Shown here: piece by piece, positions 38,447-52,209 of the stretch
How positions within the stretch are numbered: position 1 is the stretch's first letter
Layout: every line of letters starts with the position of its first letter
Source of the DNA: Styela clava
Taxonomy: Eukaryota > Chordata > Ascidiacea > Stolidobranchia > Styelidae
Length of the DNA stretch: 64,000 nt
NCBI RefSeq assembly: GCF_964204865.1
Contig: NC_135259.1
Span: 9,000,974 to 9,064,973 of the forward strand
Reading direction: 5' to 3'
Position numbers and translations under genes: made by a program
Notes under the pieces: model-generated
Database searches by the model: none
Told to the model about the DNA's origin: nothing
Seen by the model: only the letters and a program-made list of their open reading frames with translations

Positions 38447-40226
38447 TAAACATAAAGTGGTATCTCTAATTTGATTATTTTTTAATTTGGTACTTTCCTA
38501 CATTCGCATTTATAATTAATGTCCCAGAGCAAAATACAAAAGTCACTGAAAAGCAGTATTGTGGTTCCCTTGGATACGTAAAGTTAATTTGAATCCTTGC
38601 AACCCCGTACGATAACAAAATAATGTCGATAACGTTGAAAGCACTAAATGGCGACTTCTGTGCGCAAAAGTGGACAACTCACCGTGTCTAAACTTGAAAA
38701 CATTGACGGTTGATTAATTGACTAACACCGTTATATATGAAGAATGTATCTCTAGAGACATATCATATACCTCTATCAGAAACAGTTTTGAATGTTGTTG
38801 AGTTCTCGTGAAAACATATTAAACCGTATTGACTGTAACTTTTCGCTTTCCTGATCATTTATATTTTTTTGTACAATTTTGGTGCAAAACAGATTATATA
38901 GCAAAATTGACTAGTACTTTTATACATGCTTTCAGATGTATTATCCATTTTTATGCTTTGGAAACGTACATAACACTTTTTTATTATATACATTATTTTT
39001 TTTTATCATAGTATTGTTTCAAATTTTTAATTGATATGACCTGTGAATTTTTTTATTTAAATTGAAATACATTCACGCTGCTTTAAATCTATACCATTGG
39101 AAATATGGTCAAGATTATTTGAACAGTGCAAACATCGGTCCGATTCAACTCATTACATACGATGGTTGTGTTTACTTTACCTTGACCCAACTTCGTGGAA
39201 GACGACTGTCCTTATGTCATCGTCTAGCGGTCTGAATCGGGCATGCAAGAGAATTATTAGATCGGGCATGGAAAACAGTAATATATTATAGAAAGAATTC
39301 GAGTATCGAAAGTTCACTCTCCGGCGTCTTCGCTTAGCTATTTGCATCTCAGTGTAGTATTTTCGAGGTTAATTTTGGAATTTTTTTAAACAGAAATGGC
39401 TCTGCTGAGCTTGACAAGCCATTACATTCACTGCAAAAATTTACATTTTCCAAATTTTGTCTTCTGATGAGCCCTTTCCCCCAATATTTTGAAAACGCTC
39501 TGAGGGCAGGATAGTTGTTGTACAAAATTTACCGTACGCTATACATTTTTTTGGCACTTTAAAAACTAAAACAGTTTGTTATAACTTCTTGAAACGCAGT
39601 GTTCTTGAACTACGGGAACCGTTTTCGAACTAACTAAAGCTCAAAAGCGGGCGTAGCGTCAACGCTATCGGTAAGATACGGCGTTACAAACAGTCAAAAG
39701 TTGCCAGAGGCCTACTGAGAATCGATCTCTGACCACAAAAGGGGTCAAGGTCGCAGTTTTATTAACGACAGTCTAAGGCTCTCGCATGATCACAAAAATG
39801 AGTTTCCTGCAAAAAAGTCTTCTTGACCTTTGATGCACAAATTGCCTTGAAAACCTGAATCTTAGTCGCGCAAGAAAACAACACGGAATTTGAAACATTC
39901 CCTCGCTTACCTTCACAATAAATATCCGAGCCATAGGCGTAGCCAGTACTATCTGATTTTTTGTATTAAATAGGTTGAGGAAAAATGGATGTAAATACTT
40001 GCCAAGCGCTACATATTTGCAATAAATCCATTTAAACGCCACAAATATCGATAAAGGCTCATGCACACTTTCTCAAGCTGTAGTTCAGTGGTGGGCGCAG
40101 TAAGACGCAATCGATAAGCCATTACGTGAACGACCCTGCGACGAAACCACCTTGCAAAAATTGAAATGCGATCAAATGAATGAGTTTGTATAATCTTGAA
40201 AAACTCTATCACTTCAAGCTTTAAAA

Positions 40227-40640
40227 CTGAGGTCGACAAACTTGTGTCGTTCGCGGGCCAAAATTAAAGTCATTTGCGGGCCGCACATATTTTTAGAAAG
40301 TTTGAAACCGAGGGAATGGCTAATGAATCACATATTTTCACACAGATTTCAGTTAAATTTCAAGCAGCGTGCAAAGACTGAGTGTTTTCTGCGCCATTAA
40401 ACCATTTGCACTTAGCATCAACTTTTTACGTTTTGTTGCCATTTGTCTAATTATAATCAATTCATAGGCTCATTAAACGAGTGATTGTGAATTATATACT
40501 TGTCAGGTTATAATATAATTTAGTGTCTCTAAACAAATTCTGTTACGTAAAGAATATAATCGTCAAAACAGCTGTTAATATAATTCAGTGAAGCGTCGCG
40601 GACCGGATCTGTCCCGCGGGTCGTATTTTGCCGACCCCTG
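40227..40640. mobile_element. hAT-type miniature element
   Basis: Left end ctgaggtcgacaaac and right end gccgacccctg are imperfect inverted repeats, flanked on both sides by the exact 8-base duplication ctttaaaa (40219-40226 and 40641-40648). It is 414 bases with no transposase frame. Confidence 0.75.
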
Positions 40641-42065
40641 CTTTAAAACAAGGTATGCTAGGCATAACCGGACAGTATTCACGTAATGCCTTCATTTTAT
40701 GAGAAAAATGTCAATACATGAACTCGAAATCTATATTTTGGCGTCATAACAAATTGGTTGTGGCGTCTCTGCAACCAATGACATTAAACAACATGATAGG
40801 CAACTCTGACGTCACTCCATAAGACTACAGGCAAAACATTGTATTTCATGATACGCTCCAATGCACATATTTCTCGTCGCCTTTCGCGTCCGTTTTCCGC
40901 TCGCTTTTGCTACTCGGCGTCTTTTTTACGTGTAGTACCTGCCTTTTTGCGCCTGTAACGAAACAAAATAATCTCTATATCTAAAAAGTTTTGCTTACTT
41001 GGAAAGCTGGAATAACAGGCAAGCTGTAAAGAGCAATTCTGGACATCATAGACGTTTTTTTTTATCAGAGAAGATTACAAACGCGATAGCGGAAAGATTT
41101 GTGTGGAACATTTTGCAGATAATGACAAAGTTCAAAGTTAGTAATTTTTATGTTTGCGCTTAATCATTGAAATTTCATTTAAAGAGGGTGTCATACAAAA
41201 CTGTGCTGCGATACAATTCCATAACACAAAGTTTGCACCTATCGAACTTGCTTTTGTAGGTGAATTTATTAGACATATTACATATTCAGTTAATCGTAGG
41301 TAACATTGCTGGTACATAATGCATCGTAGATAGGTTTGTTTAAATTTAGGAATTTAGCTCATAGCCCACTAATTAATATTATCTTCTATGCAGGAGGTTG
41401 CAGGGCTGAATTCAACTTGCAGCCTTACCGATCACCTGACGATGCTCATTTAGTTTGGCTCGAGCAAGTCTTCTTGAAATGCTTGTGTGGATGGAAACTA
41501 CCCATATTTTTTGCCTTCCTCCGATTTTAGACAAATTTATTCTGAGGGATTTCGCATATAATTCTCACTGATTGTTGGCTGTTTATAATTCCTATTGATT
41601 GTGAATTCTGATTATAACAATGAGTTGAAAATTTTTTTACCTAATTTACTGGCACCTTTTTCTTGTCAATACTCCAAGCTGAGGTAATAAACATGACAAT
41701 ACATTTATGTCATCTGGAAGCAAAATATGCACACTAATTAATAGTTTGGCACATTGAGATAATACATCATGACAGAAAATACAAGTTAAAGATATGTATG
41801 ACCATCACATGGTAATTAAAATTAAAAAAAATTAATAGGGGCTGTGGAGTATGGAAAGTTCAAGACAAAGAAAAGAACAAATGTTCATAGCTCATGAACT
41901 CTCAAATTTGCCTCCATTGCTTTGTGAAGGCCAATATATTTCGAGTGGCTGAATTGGTTTACCTTTATGATAGCAACGATTTTGTATTTAATATAGCGAG
42001 ATTATTTCAATTTAATTGAAGTGATATAATTTCCCAAAGCAATGCTTGAATCGTCTAGAATAGAT

Positions 42066-43254
42066 CAGTGGTGTCAAACTCATGGGTTTTCGAGAGCCGC
42101 ATTGCATTTTGAAAATTGTAAAAAGAGCCGCAAACAGTTTTTGATAATGTATACTTAAAAGATATTTTTAAGATAGTTTTAGTTTGTGACATATATTGTG
42201 ATGCAACTAAACAGTTGGATTAAGTTTTATTATTTTCTTCAATTTCAAATGCAATTACATATTAATATTTGCATTCCACTATTATTGCAACATTTGCAAG
42301 TTACAGTATTTATTATAGAAAATCGTAAAATTCTATGTACAACCATCAAAATCATTTTTGAACAAGCTTTGAATAAGGAAAGAATAATACATACACTAAA
42401 AATAACTTAATCTAAATATATGAACCTAAAATTAACAAAAATACTACAGTATAAACTCAATGTTTTAATAATTACATTTGTCCTGGCGTTTGGCATCTTT
42501 TTTGTGTCACCAGCATACTAAGGCCAGTCTGAAATGATTTTATAGTACCAACTCTAACTAACGAGGCCACATGATCATGGGTTTATCTGGATCTTTACGA
42601 ATGTTTAATTAATTCCAGTAATGCAAAAAAGTTACTTTTATCATTTCATGTATAGATCAGTAAAAAAACAAATGACAGATTTTTTCGACAAGACATTTCG
42701 CACTACATTGCGTGGCATAGGATTGCTTGAATTATTATTGATATTGATTTTTAGTAACTAAGTCGTTGTATAATTATATTAATATACAAACACATGGAAA
42801 TTTTCTGTTCGAAGTTGGTCTTCGAATTTGTCATATTGACTGCTGAGCTTATTGTGTTTTTTGATTGTATTGACGGAAATATGACAAATTAAACAATGTG
42901 CTTCAGAATTTTGTGAAGAGCAGAAATGTTACAACTCCCATTTTCTTTGAAAATGCCACCTTCTTCATGTACTTTGCGTTTAATTTAATTACTCAAGTGT
43001 TTTATTCAAGTATTCTTTTGCTAGCTTGATGTGTATTCTTAATTGGGTCAAAATGTAGACAAAAAAATTAATATTCCAAAACTACTTTCAGTAAATTGTT
43101 TTCTGTGTGAATAATCAATTTCACTTTAGAAAGTTTGAAAAATCTATTACATTTGGATAAAAAAAAAAAAGCTTCAAAAATACTATTACAATTATTGTTA
43201 AGCGTTCGAGGGCCGCACTGGAAGTTCTCTGGGGCCGCGAGTTTGAGATCCCTG
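42066..43254. mobile_element. hAT-type element, about 1.2 kb
   Basis: Ends cagtggtgtcaaactc and gagtttgagatccctg are complementary with few mismatches. The flanking octamers gaatagat / gtctagat match at six of eight positions. Sub-terminal gagggccgc-like words appear at both ends. The interior is AT-rich with no recognisable transposase. Confidence 0.65.
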
Positions 43255-44531
43255 GTCTAGATTGAAGTTGTTCAAAAAATATATGATAGTATTTTATCAT
43301 GAATGATGATTATACCCCTTCCGGAATTTCTTCTATAGTACTACCAAAAGTTGATGAACCAAATATAACACAGGTGCAGTGAGGTACCCGTAATCCTCAT
43401 TTCCAAAGCTGTTTTAAGTATGTCTGGCGTGTTTTGTGCCTTTTTACAAATAAGACCGCTTATGCAATCTTACGCTTTGGAATTTTTAGTTATTTTCCTC
43501 AAGCCCTGCAGGATGTGGGGGCCATACACAACTCTACCGGAGGGTCAAATGTCTTTGCATGCCTCCATAGGTTGTTTTTCTATTGCAATTTTCAATTGCA
43601 TTATATTTCTTGGAATCACACTGTCACTGATATGTCGCCAGACTTCTGATATCTCCCCGTCTGCTATAGTTGTCCTGTGAATAAATAATAGGAAATTGAG
43701 ATTAGACGAATAGTTGAAAGTTTTGCTTTATGTCGGCTTAATTTCTTGATTGATATACTTACTATTTCTGCTATTGCCTCTTGTGCTGCAAGAGTCTCAC
43801 AATGCTAAATAAAGCAGTCTATATGATTCAGAATGGAAAAGCTAATAAATCCAATATCTCATGTTTTATTTAAAAAATATTTTACTGAATTTGGTATATA
43901 AACCAAAATTACAAGCATTCGTGGCTCCAAATACTTGAAAAAACAGACTATACAATATAGACCGGTATGAGTGAAATGTTAGGTGAACTTGTTAACACTT
44001 TGATTCAATACGCAAATAAAAGTGAATGCGTAATAGTATGTTACAATGAGCAGCAATCAACAATGAGTATATATCCTCACTGATTAAAAAAATCTAACTG
44101 GAGGTGCATGAACTATTTGAAACCATAAGGGGTAAGTAAATATGTAATTTCGGCAAATGGGCAACTACGTACCGTACTGAATTAATAACTTCGTAGTATT
44201 TGACAAAGGCTGGCTTTCCCACATGTACTTAACAGTGCGATGCCCGGGTGTGATATACAACAATAGTATTCACCTTACCTTTTACCGATTTCTTTTTACC
44301 CCAACTTTCAAAAATATCATTAAAATCGACAACAACTGTCAAAGCAGACACGAACACCATTCGTGCTACGCCTTGAAAGCAGCACACATCCGCTCGTTTT
44401 CGTCTCGTCAAGTATGTGCATTGGAGCGTGCTATCGAATACGATCTTCGGACAAAAATGCCGGAGTTGCGCATCATGTTGTTTAATGTCATTGCTGCAAC
44501 AAAGGACTCTAACAATTAGCATAGGCTAGAG

Positions 44532-45832
44532 CAGCGGTCGGCAACCTTTTTCAAGTGACGGACCGGTAAAGCTTGACCAAACTTTTGGCGGACCACCTTT
44601 ATACAAACGAACTAAGCTTATGCAATAAGTTATACGCATTAGGAAATTTATGTTGACAATATACTAAAAATGACGGTGATGCTATTTAATGTGATGTCTG
44701 TATTTGTTTGATGGCCATTAACTGTTCCCATATTCGAGATATGGTCGACATTGACACGCGTAACGTGTTTCTTACTTCCAGCCTATTTCGTTTTTGTAGT
44801 TATCAATATTGAAAACCAGGCCTCACATTAAGATTTCGGGAAAGTTAACAATGTTTTGTTGGGGAGATCTTAGTCGGACTGATGAGAGATATTCTTATAC
44901 GGGCGTAAAGAAAACAATCGACCCAGCATCATTGCGACATACTGACATGGCAATTGTGTATGAAATCAGACATGTTGCTCAATAGTGTTATGCAGTGGTC
45001 GGCAAACTTAATGTACTTGCGGGCCAAATATAAACATTTCTGGTAGCGCGCGGGCCGCAATATTTCCGCCTTCGAACAATCGCTACCATAATTAAACTTC
45101 AAATTATGGCGCATCCGCATTGCTACACTGCTATTGCTGTGTTGAAAGTCTGTCCCAATGAGATGTATATGTGGCGTTTCTTTATTATCCAACAATACAT
45201 TGTTTTTATATACTTATTATCAATGTGAAAGATGATGTTTTTATCACAATTCGTCGTCCAAATGATGCTCTATGACGAGTTCATAGAGTTCGTCAAATGA
45301 CGAGTTTAACATTGAAACCCTTAACAACTGCGATGCTGACTGGGCATATCAAGCAAACTGGTTTTGAAATGCGCAAGAAAAAAAAATATTTTTCCGTTCA
45401 AGCACTTTGGAATGGTCGACCCGCGTCGCTCCGTTTTCCAGACATTTTCAAATTTTAAAAATCAAAATTAACTCGAACGACATACAACCGACGCTACTTG
45501 TTACATAAGAAGCGCCGTACAGCAGCACTTGTCACCGCATAAACCCGTGTAGAGACAATATTAAATTTGAGATTAATTTTTGTTTTATTTATTAAATGTC
45601 GGGTCTTTCAAGGGCCGCAACAAATTAGCTCGCGGGCCGCATTTTTTCCGACCCCTGGTGTTGTGTTTGTCTGATTTACTGTTGGGTGCTGTTTTTTAGT
45701 CGTAGGGTTTGTGGTGAGATTGTGAAGGTTTTATTACGGCCTTGTCCGTTTTTGTGTCACCTCTCTGCGGACCGGCAGTAACCTTTCCGCGGACCGGCGA
45801 CCGCGGACCATAGGTCCCCAATTTGACCGCTT
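44532..45832. mobile_element. Older hAT-type element carrying a nested insertion
   Basis: The left end is cagcggtcggcaacc, and the right side has repeated gcggaccgg words and ends near gaccgctt, roughly complementary. No target duplication is preserved at the right. A second element (44993-45657) with its own duplication sits inside, which dates this one as older. Confidence 0.5.
44993..45657. mobile_element. hAT-type miniature element nested in another
   Basis: Ends cagtggtcggcaaac and ccgacccctg are inverted repeats flanked by gtgttatg / gtgttgtg (seven of eight). Sub-terminal cgggcc(gc) words are mirrored at both ends. It is 665 bases with no transposase frame. Confidence 0.72.
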
Positions 45833-46674
45833 CAAGCCCACGTACCTATGACCTAAACCAATCAAAAAAATTCCTAAGTAATTGTAATGTGTTGCTTCTT
45901 ACCGATGGTTCTCAACAAGCTGGGGTAGGTATTCTAGTTTTCGTTCGCCGACAATGCATATCTTAGCGCCGACGCAGAAGTGGTCTCTAAGACGACGGCC
46001 ACCGCGGTAAACTCCAAAACTAATCAAATCTTAAGAATACTGAACAATGACACAGAAATATTCAAAGAATCTTAATTATAAATAAATTATCCCATCGAAA
46101 ATAGCGTTTTTATATTTATGATTATTTCAAATGTGTAGATAAATTGTGCAGCAAAGATTAGATGATGCACCAATGCATCAGTATTCCAATTAGTAAGCAT
46201 TAAAAACTGTGGAAGACATTATTAAAATACAGTAGTACCAATATGACAGTGACAGATATAAAATTAAAAGAAAAAATAATGCATCTGGGTTTTTGGCTAG
46301 TGAGTCGGTAGGAGAGGTGCATCAGATTTTATTTGATAGAAAAGTTAATTTAAATGTATTAATGGTGAATATATTGTGATGCGAAGGTTGTACAATAACA
46401 GGACCTGAAAACATCGGTATAAATGACGATGAATATTTCAATTGTACAATTGTAATTCTATAGCAAAATACAGCTCTATAAATTTTACAAAAATTAGTAC
46501 GGTAAGTGGTTCCCAAAAATATATGTGTATTTTACATTTAAAAACCACGGATGTCTGGCAAACTGGTAATGTATAGAGATCCATTTTACATTTTGCGTCT
46601 ATCTATTGCATTGCGGTTCATTTCTGCATATCCTGAATAGCCAATAATATGCCAAAAAAATTCATTTGATGATA

Positions 46675-49600
46675 TCAGTCTAACAATGGATGGGTTTCAG
46701 AAGCATCACCTGAATTTGATTCTGTGGCATTGAGTGATCTTAAGTCACTGTCAGCAGAACTAGTTCTGTGGATGAGAGTGGTCAATTCATCACCATTTAT
46801 GACACTTGAACCAGACTGTATTTTTACAGGTACAACATGATTTCTTGAAGTTGATGACAAATCGATTTCTTTAATATAATTTGGGAATGTTTCGAAAGAA
46901 TTACTTATTGCGTTATGATTGGAGTTGTTGGAATCAATGATTTGGGTGAGGGGTGAAAATTTAACTGCAGGAAGAGTAGCAGATTGATATGCAGATGATA
47001 CTTTTTTAGTATGAAAAGATTGAGTCTTCGTATCATTTTTCACCGATAGCATATGAGAAGAATCTTCTAGTTCGCTTTCAATGAAGAATGTAACCGATGG
47101 CTGTTTTTCCTTCTTTTTTAAAACATCTGGTCTGTTATTTTCTTCTATTTCAGGGAGTAGTGGAATGTCAGTGATTTCAATTATTGGGGGAGGTCTACCG
47201 GATAACATTTGCATAGATGATCTTAAGGGCATTTCCGACATTTGCACTGAAGATGAAATATCATCATTGAAAATTTTTCTAACAAATATAAAGGTAGAAT
47301 TGCTTTTTACCTAAATTAAGATATATTAGACACAGCTCGCCAATATGAATAGAGCCCCGTGCTCCAGATATGAAAAGTGAAACTAGTATACAGGGTGTTT
47401 AAAAAAGTCCAGTTACAATCAAAACTATGTTATGAAGTCAGTTGTCGATATATCTTTAACCATGTCTGTTTTATTTAATATTTTAATCATTATTAGTTTA
47501 AGTTTTTTCTACTTCATTCAATTTACCTCTATATGCTTAATATTGATCGATGAACAAATATCTGTGTAATTAATTCGACACGAGTAGGCTACCTTTACTC
47601 AAGTAAAAATTGAGTTTCAAAATTCAAAACATAAAACCTGGATTTGCAAATGACGTCAGTTTTTCCTTCCATTCAGGAAACATAAAAACAACAAAATAAG
47701 GAAGAATTTTAGGACAAGCTTCTTCAAATAAATGGAGTAAAATTGCAACATCGTTAAATACTGGAGGATTATCAGAAAACCTGTAATTGAAAAGGTATTG
47801 TAAGTTATTAGCTCAGATTGAATATGAAAATTCATATGCGATCTTAGAGAAGAAAATAAGCTGATGTTTTGAATAGTTGTAATTGTTGACCTGTAAAGCC
47901 CAGTGCTGCGGGTAAGGGTGCCAAGCCTTCAATCAGCCCAGAAATACAGCAAAATGAAGTTTATAGGAAATAAGACTTATGAAGAATTTTTCTTTGTTAG
48001 TTAGTACTGACCTGAAAGCCCTGCAAGTCAACAGTGGTGTATCATCTGAAGTATACAGTGTTCTATGTCTTCGTAAGCAGCTATAAAACAAAGCATCTGA
48101 AATCTAAACATTGGGTACTCCAATATTCATTTGAAAAAATATCCCTAAATTAGAATTTTAGGTGAAACTTGGAAATCTACATCAATGAGGTATATAAATC
48201 ATTTAAGCAGATTGAAAATATATTACCTGGATATATTGCAGCATGATCTTCGTCTCACAATTGATTTTTCATTAATCCATTTCAATGTTTTACAGTTGAA
48301 TACACCATAAATTAAAATCACAGTTTGACCCATAAACCAAATTATTCTAAAAAATAGACATCGAGAACTTACAAAAAAACATAAAATAAACCAGTCAATA
48401 TGAATCCATAGTAACAAGAACACTCTTTGACAGAAACAATGTAAAAACTAATTTAAATAAAAAAAGAATTGTTCTGCTAAACTATTGTTGTGAAAAAATC
48501 TACTTACTACTGTACAAATTGATGCTAAATTATGAAATGACTAATAACTTCTAACTAATTACTTTGAATTTTTTCCATGTGGCAAAATGACCTCCGGTTT
48601 ATATTTTGATTCAAAGAAACAATATTTTGATAATTGCCTATTCTCTATCTATATATTTCAGCATTCATTCTTCATTTATAAATAACTGGTATTGAAATTT
48701 AAAGCAATAAAATATTTGAATATAGACGCGCATAGGTATATAGAAGAGAATTTTTTTGAAATATTTTTTTTCAATTTTCTCAACAAGTTGAAAAATGTAG
48801 CCTTATTCAGCAAAATCTGTAATTTTTAGAATAAATACATTCATATAAAATTTGGAATTTCAAGCACTCATTAAGAGTTAAAAAATGAAAAAAAAAAACA
48901 TCACTTTCTTACCTTAAAAATGTATCATGATCACAGGGTACTATAGAATCTTCTGGACATATATAATAAAATTCGAGAGTGACAAATAAAACAAGATTAA
49001 TATTGAAGATAGTAATCCATAAAATAAATTGTAACAGTGACTTGATTATATATGTGTTCCATATATTTGTTTGCACTGAATGGCTTTCACAGAAAGTCTG
49101 AAAAAGAAGTCTAAAATATCACAATTGAATTTAAAATTCAGGTTTCCATGAAATACTGTATATCCTCGCGTATAGGTCGAGTTTAAAGTAAAAAATGTGG
49201 CCAAACTAAGGGGTCAGCTTGTATGCTCATAACTCTGATCGCACTAACAATGTAACAAACAACAATTTGTAGGGTCAGCTTATATGCGAATTTTTATATG
49301 TGACGATACACAAGAAAACACTAATATATCAGAATACAAATAGTTAACAGAATATACATACATTGCATTGATAGTTCTTATCATGATATATAAATAAATG
49401 CAATCAATTGCCTATATGCCATTCATAACAATAACTGTAAATTGATCCAAAATTTTATTTTGTATAAACCACACATAATCTGATTCAAAACCAAAGACTC
49501 GCTCCACTATGCTGTACTTAATTTGCCTAGTAACCTAATCCACATATTTCAGATTTATTGGATATTTATAACAGTATACCTGTACTTTCTCATATAAATG

Positions 49601-52119
49601 TCTAGCTTTTGCTTTAGCTTTATAGTCTCCATTAGGATGAAATAATGTGTCGAGTAAAGACTTCATATCATAAATTGTCTGTAAAGAGTTGTATTATGTA
49701 AAATATTATTATAACAAAGTACTGATATATGCCATAATATGCTACTTGATCCAAAAAGTTGGCCAAAGATTTTGCATTGATGTCATTAATATTTATATAT
49801 AGAAGTCTGCAGTAGAATGCTTCAACTCTAAACAAGAATTATGGACAAACTGAGCCAAATATATTTTTACATAAACCAGTGTCTTGAAATTATAGGTGAT
49901 ATCCTATTTTTTTATTATACAGCAGAACAGATTAGATTTGTCGATAATCCTGGTTGAACATATTATACACGGTATTATGTCATCTGCAATATCCTCATGA
50001 TATATCATTTGTTTAATAATCACTGGATGCTGGCATACGCCCTCATTACTAAAATATTATTCCCTTGGTTGGCCTAGATGATTTCGCAATAACAAATATT
50101 AGATATCTGTTAATAAACACATTTAAGATATAGGATGATAACTGAATGGAAAACAACTTTGCTCACATTTTCACTGCTTATAACCGAGTAGAGAGATTGA
50201 GAAATATCAGAAGATTGACGTTTATCAGTGATTATGTTTAATGCATTTTTAACCCAGTCACTTGCTTGGCACTCCTCAACAATTTCAGTGAATCTCTTTA
50301 GAGTGTGCGTTACTTTAGGTACCTAAAAATAAAAAAAAGCAAGTTAAAATCATGATTATAATATCCTTACAGTTATAGTTGACAGGATCAATTTGCAACA
50401 TATTCATTTGAGCTGTAAAAAGCTTGATAAGTGTGGCTTTATTAACTGAAGAAATCTGTAATGAGTAAACTCCAGTAACGTTTTACCAAAACTCTTTGGT
50501 AAGCATAGCTTCAAGATTAATTAATTAGATTAATTTAGTTGATGCTATGCTACTACATCAGCGTCTTGACATAAAATCTGCTTTCATTGTTAGTTACACA
50601 CCTTGTCCCATATCAATCCTGAAAACAGTAGAATAGTAGATTCAACAAGAAGAATATAAGCAAATACTGTTTGATAATATTTTGCACATTGGACAATTGA
50701 CCCTGATTCATTCAATGATTCGTTCAACTTGTTCACACCTACATTATCTGTCAAGATAAAATGTATTGTTGAATAATGAAGTACATATAAGTCAAAGCAG
50801 AGATGGCTATTCTACACCAAACATCATAGATTCATATTAGATGCACTGCATATTATGAAACACTAGCAGTAAATGTAGTAGTGACAGTGAACATGTAAAA
50901 ATTTATAAAACACACAACTCTCGAATTATTCTCAATTCATTATAATAGAATTTAAAATATATTTTAATCATTCAGTGTTGCCAAATATGATAATAGCGCA
51001 AATAATGATTCGAAAAGGTATGAAAGATTCTCCTTATCAATATACTTTGAATAAAGCACACCCACTGTTTTCAGATTTTCTTGAAATGATATGAAAATAG
51101 AGAAAGTTTGAAAGGTGATATTATTACCGTACTTACTGAATACAGCGCAAAACACCGCTAAGAGCGCGAAATACAAGGAAACCAGCGCAAAACACGAGAT
51201 GCAGTTATTACCACCTCCTGCCGCGAAAGAACCACGGCACCTCTCGCCATGGTTTTATGGCGCAATTCCGGCATTATTTAAAAGGTTATGTACCGGATTC
51301 TAGGTCATCATGCGAAATTTTAGCTACTTTTTTTCATATAACCCTAACCCTAAAGCCAAATCAATCAAAGCTGTATCCAAATGGAAAATGTTCTAAATTA
51401 TGGTACCCAAAATGTGTCACCAGCAGGGGCAGACCTGCCATTACAGCCTTGGTTTGTGTTTTTAACTTGCTGCCGTGGTACCTCAAAAAAAAAGGTGGCC
51501 CAACTCATCGCAAATTTTTTTTCTGCTTTGCGCTGTTTCCCTCTGTTTCACACTGTTTTGTGCAGTTTCGCGCTGTTTGCGGTGTTTTGCGCTGTATTCA
51601 GTAAGTAGTAAGACCAGGTAAACTTTCATTGATTAAAATGTATTATTCTTTGTAGTCTATTTGAATTCACAGACAGAAGGGTAATATGTGTCCTGATTGT
51701 GGTGAGAACTGAAGAATGAAACTTCTATGGTTGAATAAAATTATTAGATATTGTTATCTCATCTTTTATACAATAGCCAGTGCAAAAATTTACAAAATTA
51801 TATTAAAATATTCACCTGGTGATGTAAATTCATTAAACTTCCCATTTCCTGATAATAATTCTTCATTTTCTTCCAAATCAGATTGAAGAGGTGATGGCCT
51901 GGATGTATATACCAAAGTGCCAAATTCTTTCGGAAATTGGTCAGACTTTTCAAAAAGTTCTTGGGGGCAATTAATTCTCATTGTTGATCCACCAATCCAT
52001 ACCCTCGCTACTCCAATTAAAGCAATGACGATGATGAAATAGGAACAGTAATCCAAAAAGCCCTCTCTGGTAGGCTTAATAATTGATGCAAATATTTTGT
52101 TGATCGATGAACAATGCAT
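46675..52119 (-). CDS. LRRC8-like channel subunit lacking leucine-rich repeats
   Basis: Nine minus-strand exons join in frame to 597 codons: 52119-51816, 50747-50602, 50322-50167, 49678-49580, 49097-48913, 48346-48227, 48080-48012, 47780-47638 and 47246-46675 (stop TGA). Exon 1 has K-P-x-R-E-G-F-L-D-Y followed by TM1, as in the LRRC8 N-terminus. Exon 2 holds TM2 (V-F-A-Y-I-L-L-V-E-S). Exon 3 fits the P-x(5)-L-x(2)-F-x(2)-I-x(3)-C-x(2)-S-x-W-x(3)-A-L signature after TM2. Exon 4 ends A-K-A-R-H-L-Y-E-K-V. Exon 5 is TM3 and an extracellular loop with Cys. Exon 6 is TM4, aligning without gap to T-L-F-K-I-L. Exon 8 parallels the F-x-D-V-x(3)-L-H-L segment before the repeats. Instead of leucine-rich repeats, exon 9 gives 190 residues rich in Ser, Asn and acidic residues, ending H-P-L-L-D. 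LRRC8 proteins form volume-regulated anion channels. The family call is by motif memory, and the joint before exon 9 is chosen by phase. Confidence 0.68.
47392..47420 (+). repeat. Possible mariner-like terminal sequence
   Basis: tatacagggtgtttaaaaaa, beginning at a TA, resembles terminal repeats of Tc1/mariner elements and shares ATACAGGGTG with the inverted repeat at 20021. No opposite end was seen in the same intron of the channel gene. Confidence 0.3.
51130..51607. mobile_element. Terminal-inverted-repeat element in intron 1 of the channel gene
   Basis: The left end (51130-51158, beginning tacttactgaatacagcgc) is perfectly complementary over 29 bases to the right end (51579-51607). Weaker complementarity continues inward through repeated cagcgcaaaac and gttttg(c/t)gc words. 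The interior has only chance frames. It is a miniature DNA transposon of about 478 bases of unknown superfamily; no clear target duplication was found. Confidence 0.7.
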
Positions 52120-52209
52120 ATTGCCTGAGCAAGAGATGGCTCATACATCATCATACACTCACTGACTCATATAATATTGCAGTGACAGAAATACATCACC
52201 ATAAGGCTA

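Larger units (their letters stand above)
38447..46674. other. Repeat-rich stretch between copy 8 and the channel gene
   Basis: No host gene is recognised. Four hAT-type short elements are listed separately. The intervening sequence (38.5-40.2, 40.7-42.0, 43.3-44.5 and 45.9-46.6 kb) shows only short frames without convincing motifs. Confidence 0.45.

Noticed and set aside
41090-41145. Possible THAP-like zinc finger fragment (K-I-C-V-E-H-F in one frame).
   Set aside because: Only one short motif, with no paired Cys residues or continuous frame around it.
43545-43804. Minus-strand exon pair (43804-43763 and 43674-43545) with good splice sites and protein-like frames.
   Set aside because: The frame that looks coding in the first piece (phase 0 at its donor) does not continue into the frame that looks coding in the second, and no start or further exons were found.
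49160-49300. Repeated words gtcagctt(g/a)tatgc and cgcgtataggtcga suggesting a mobile element in intron 4 of the channel gene.
   Set aside because: No paired ends or target duplication could be delimited.
51257-51604. Open frame of 115 codons.
   Set aside because: It lies inside the inverted-repeat element and its end is read from the terminal repeat itself.
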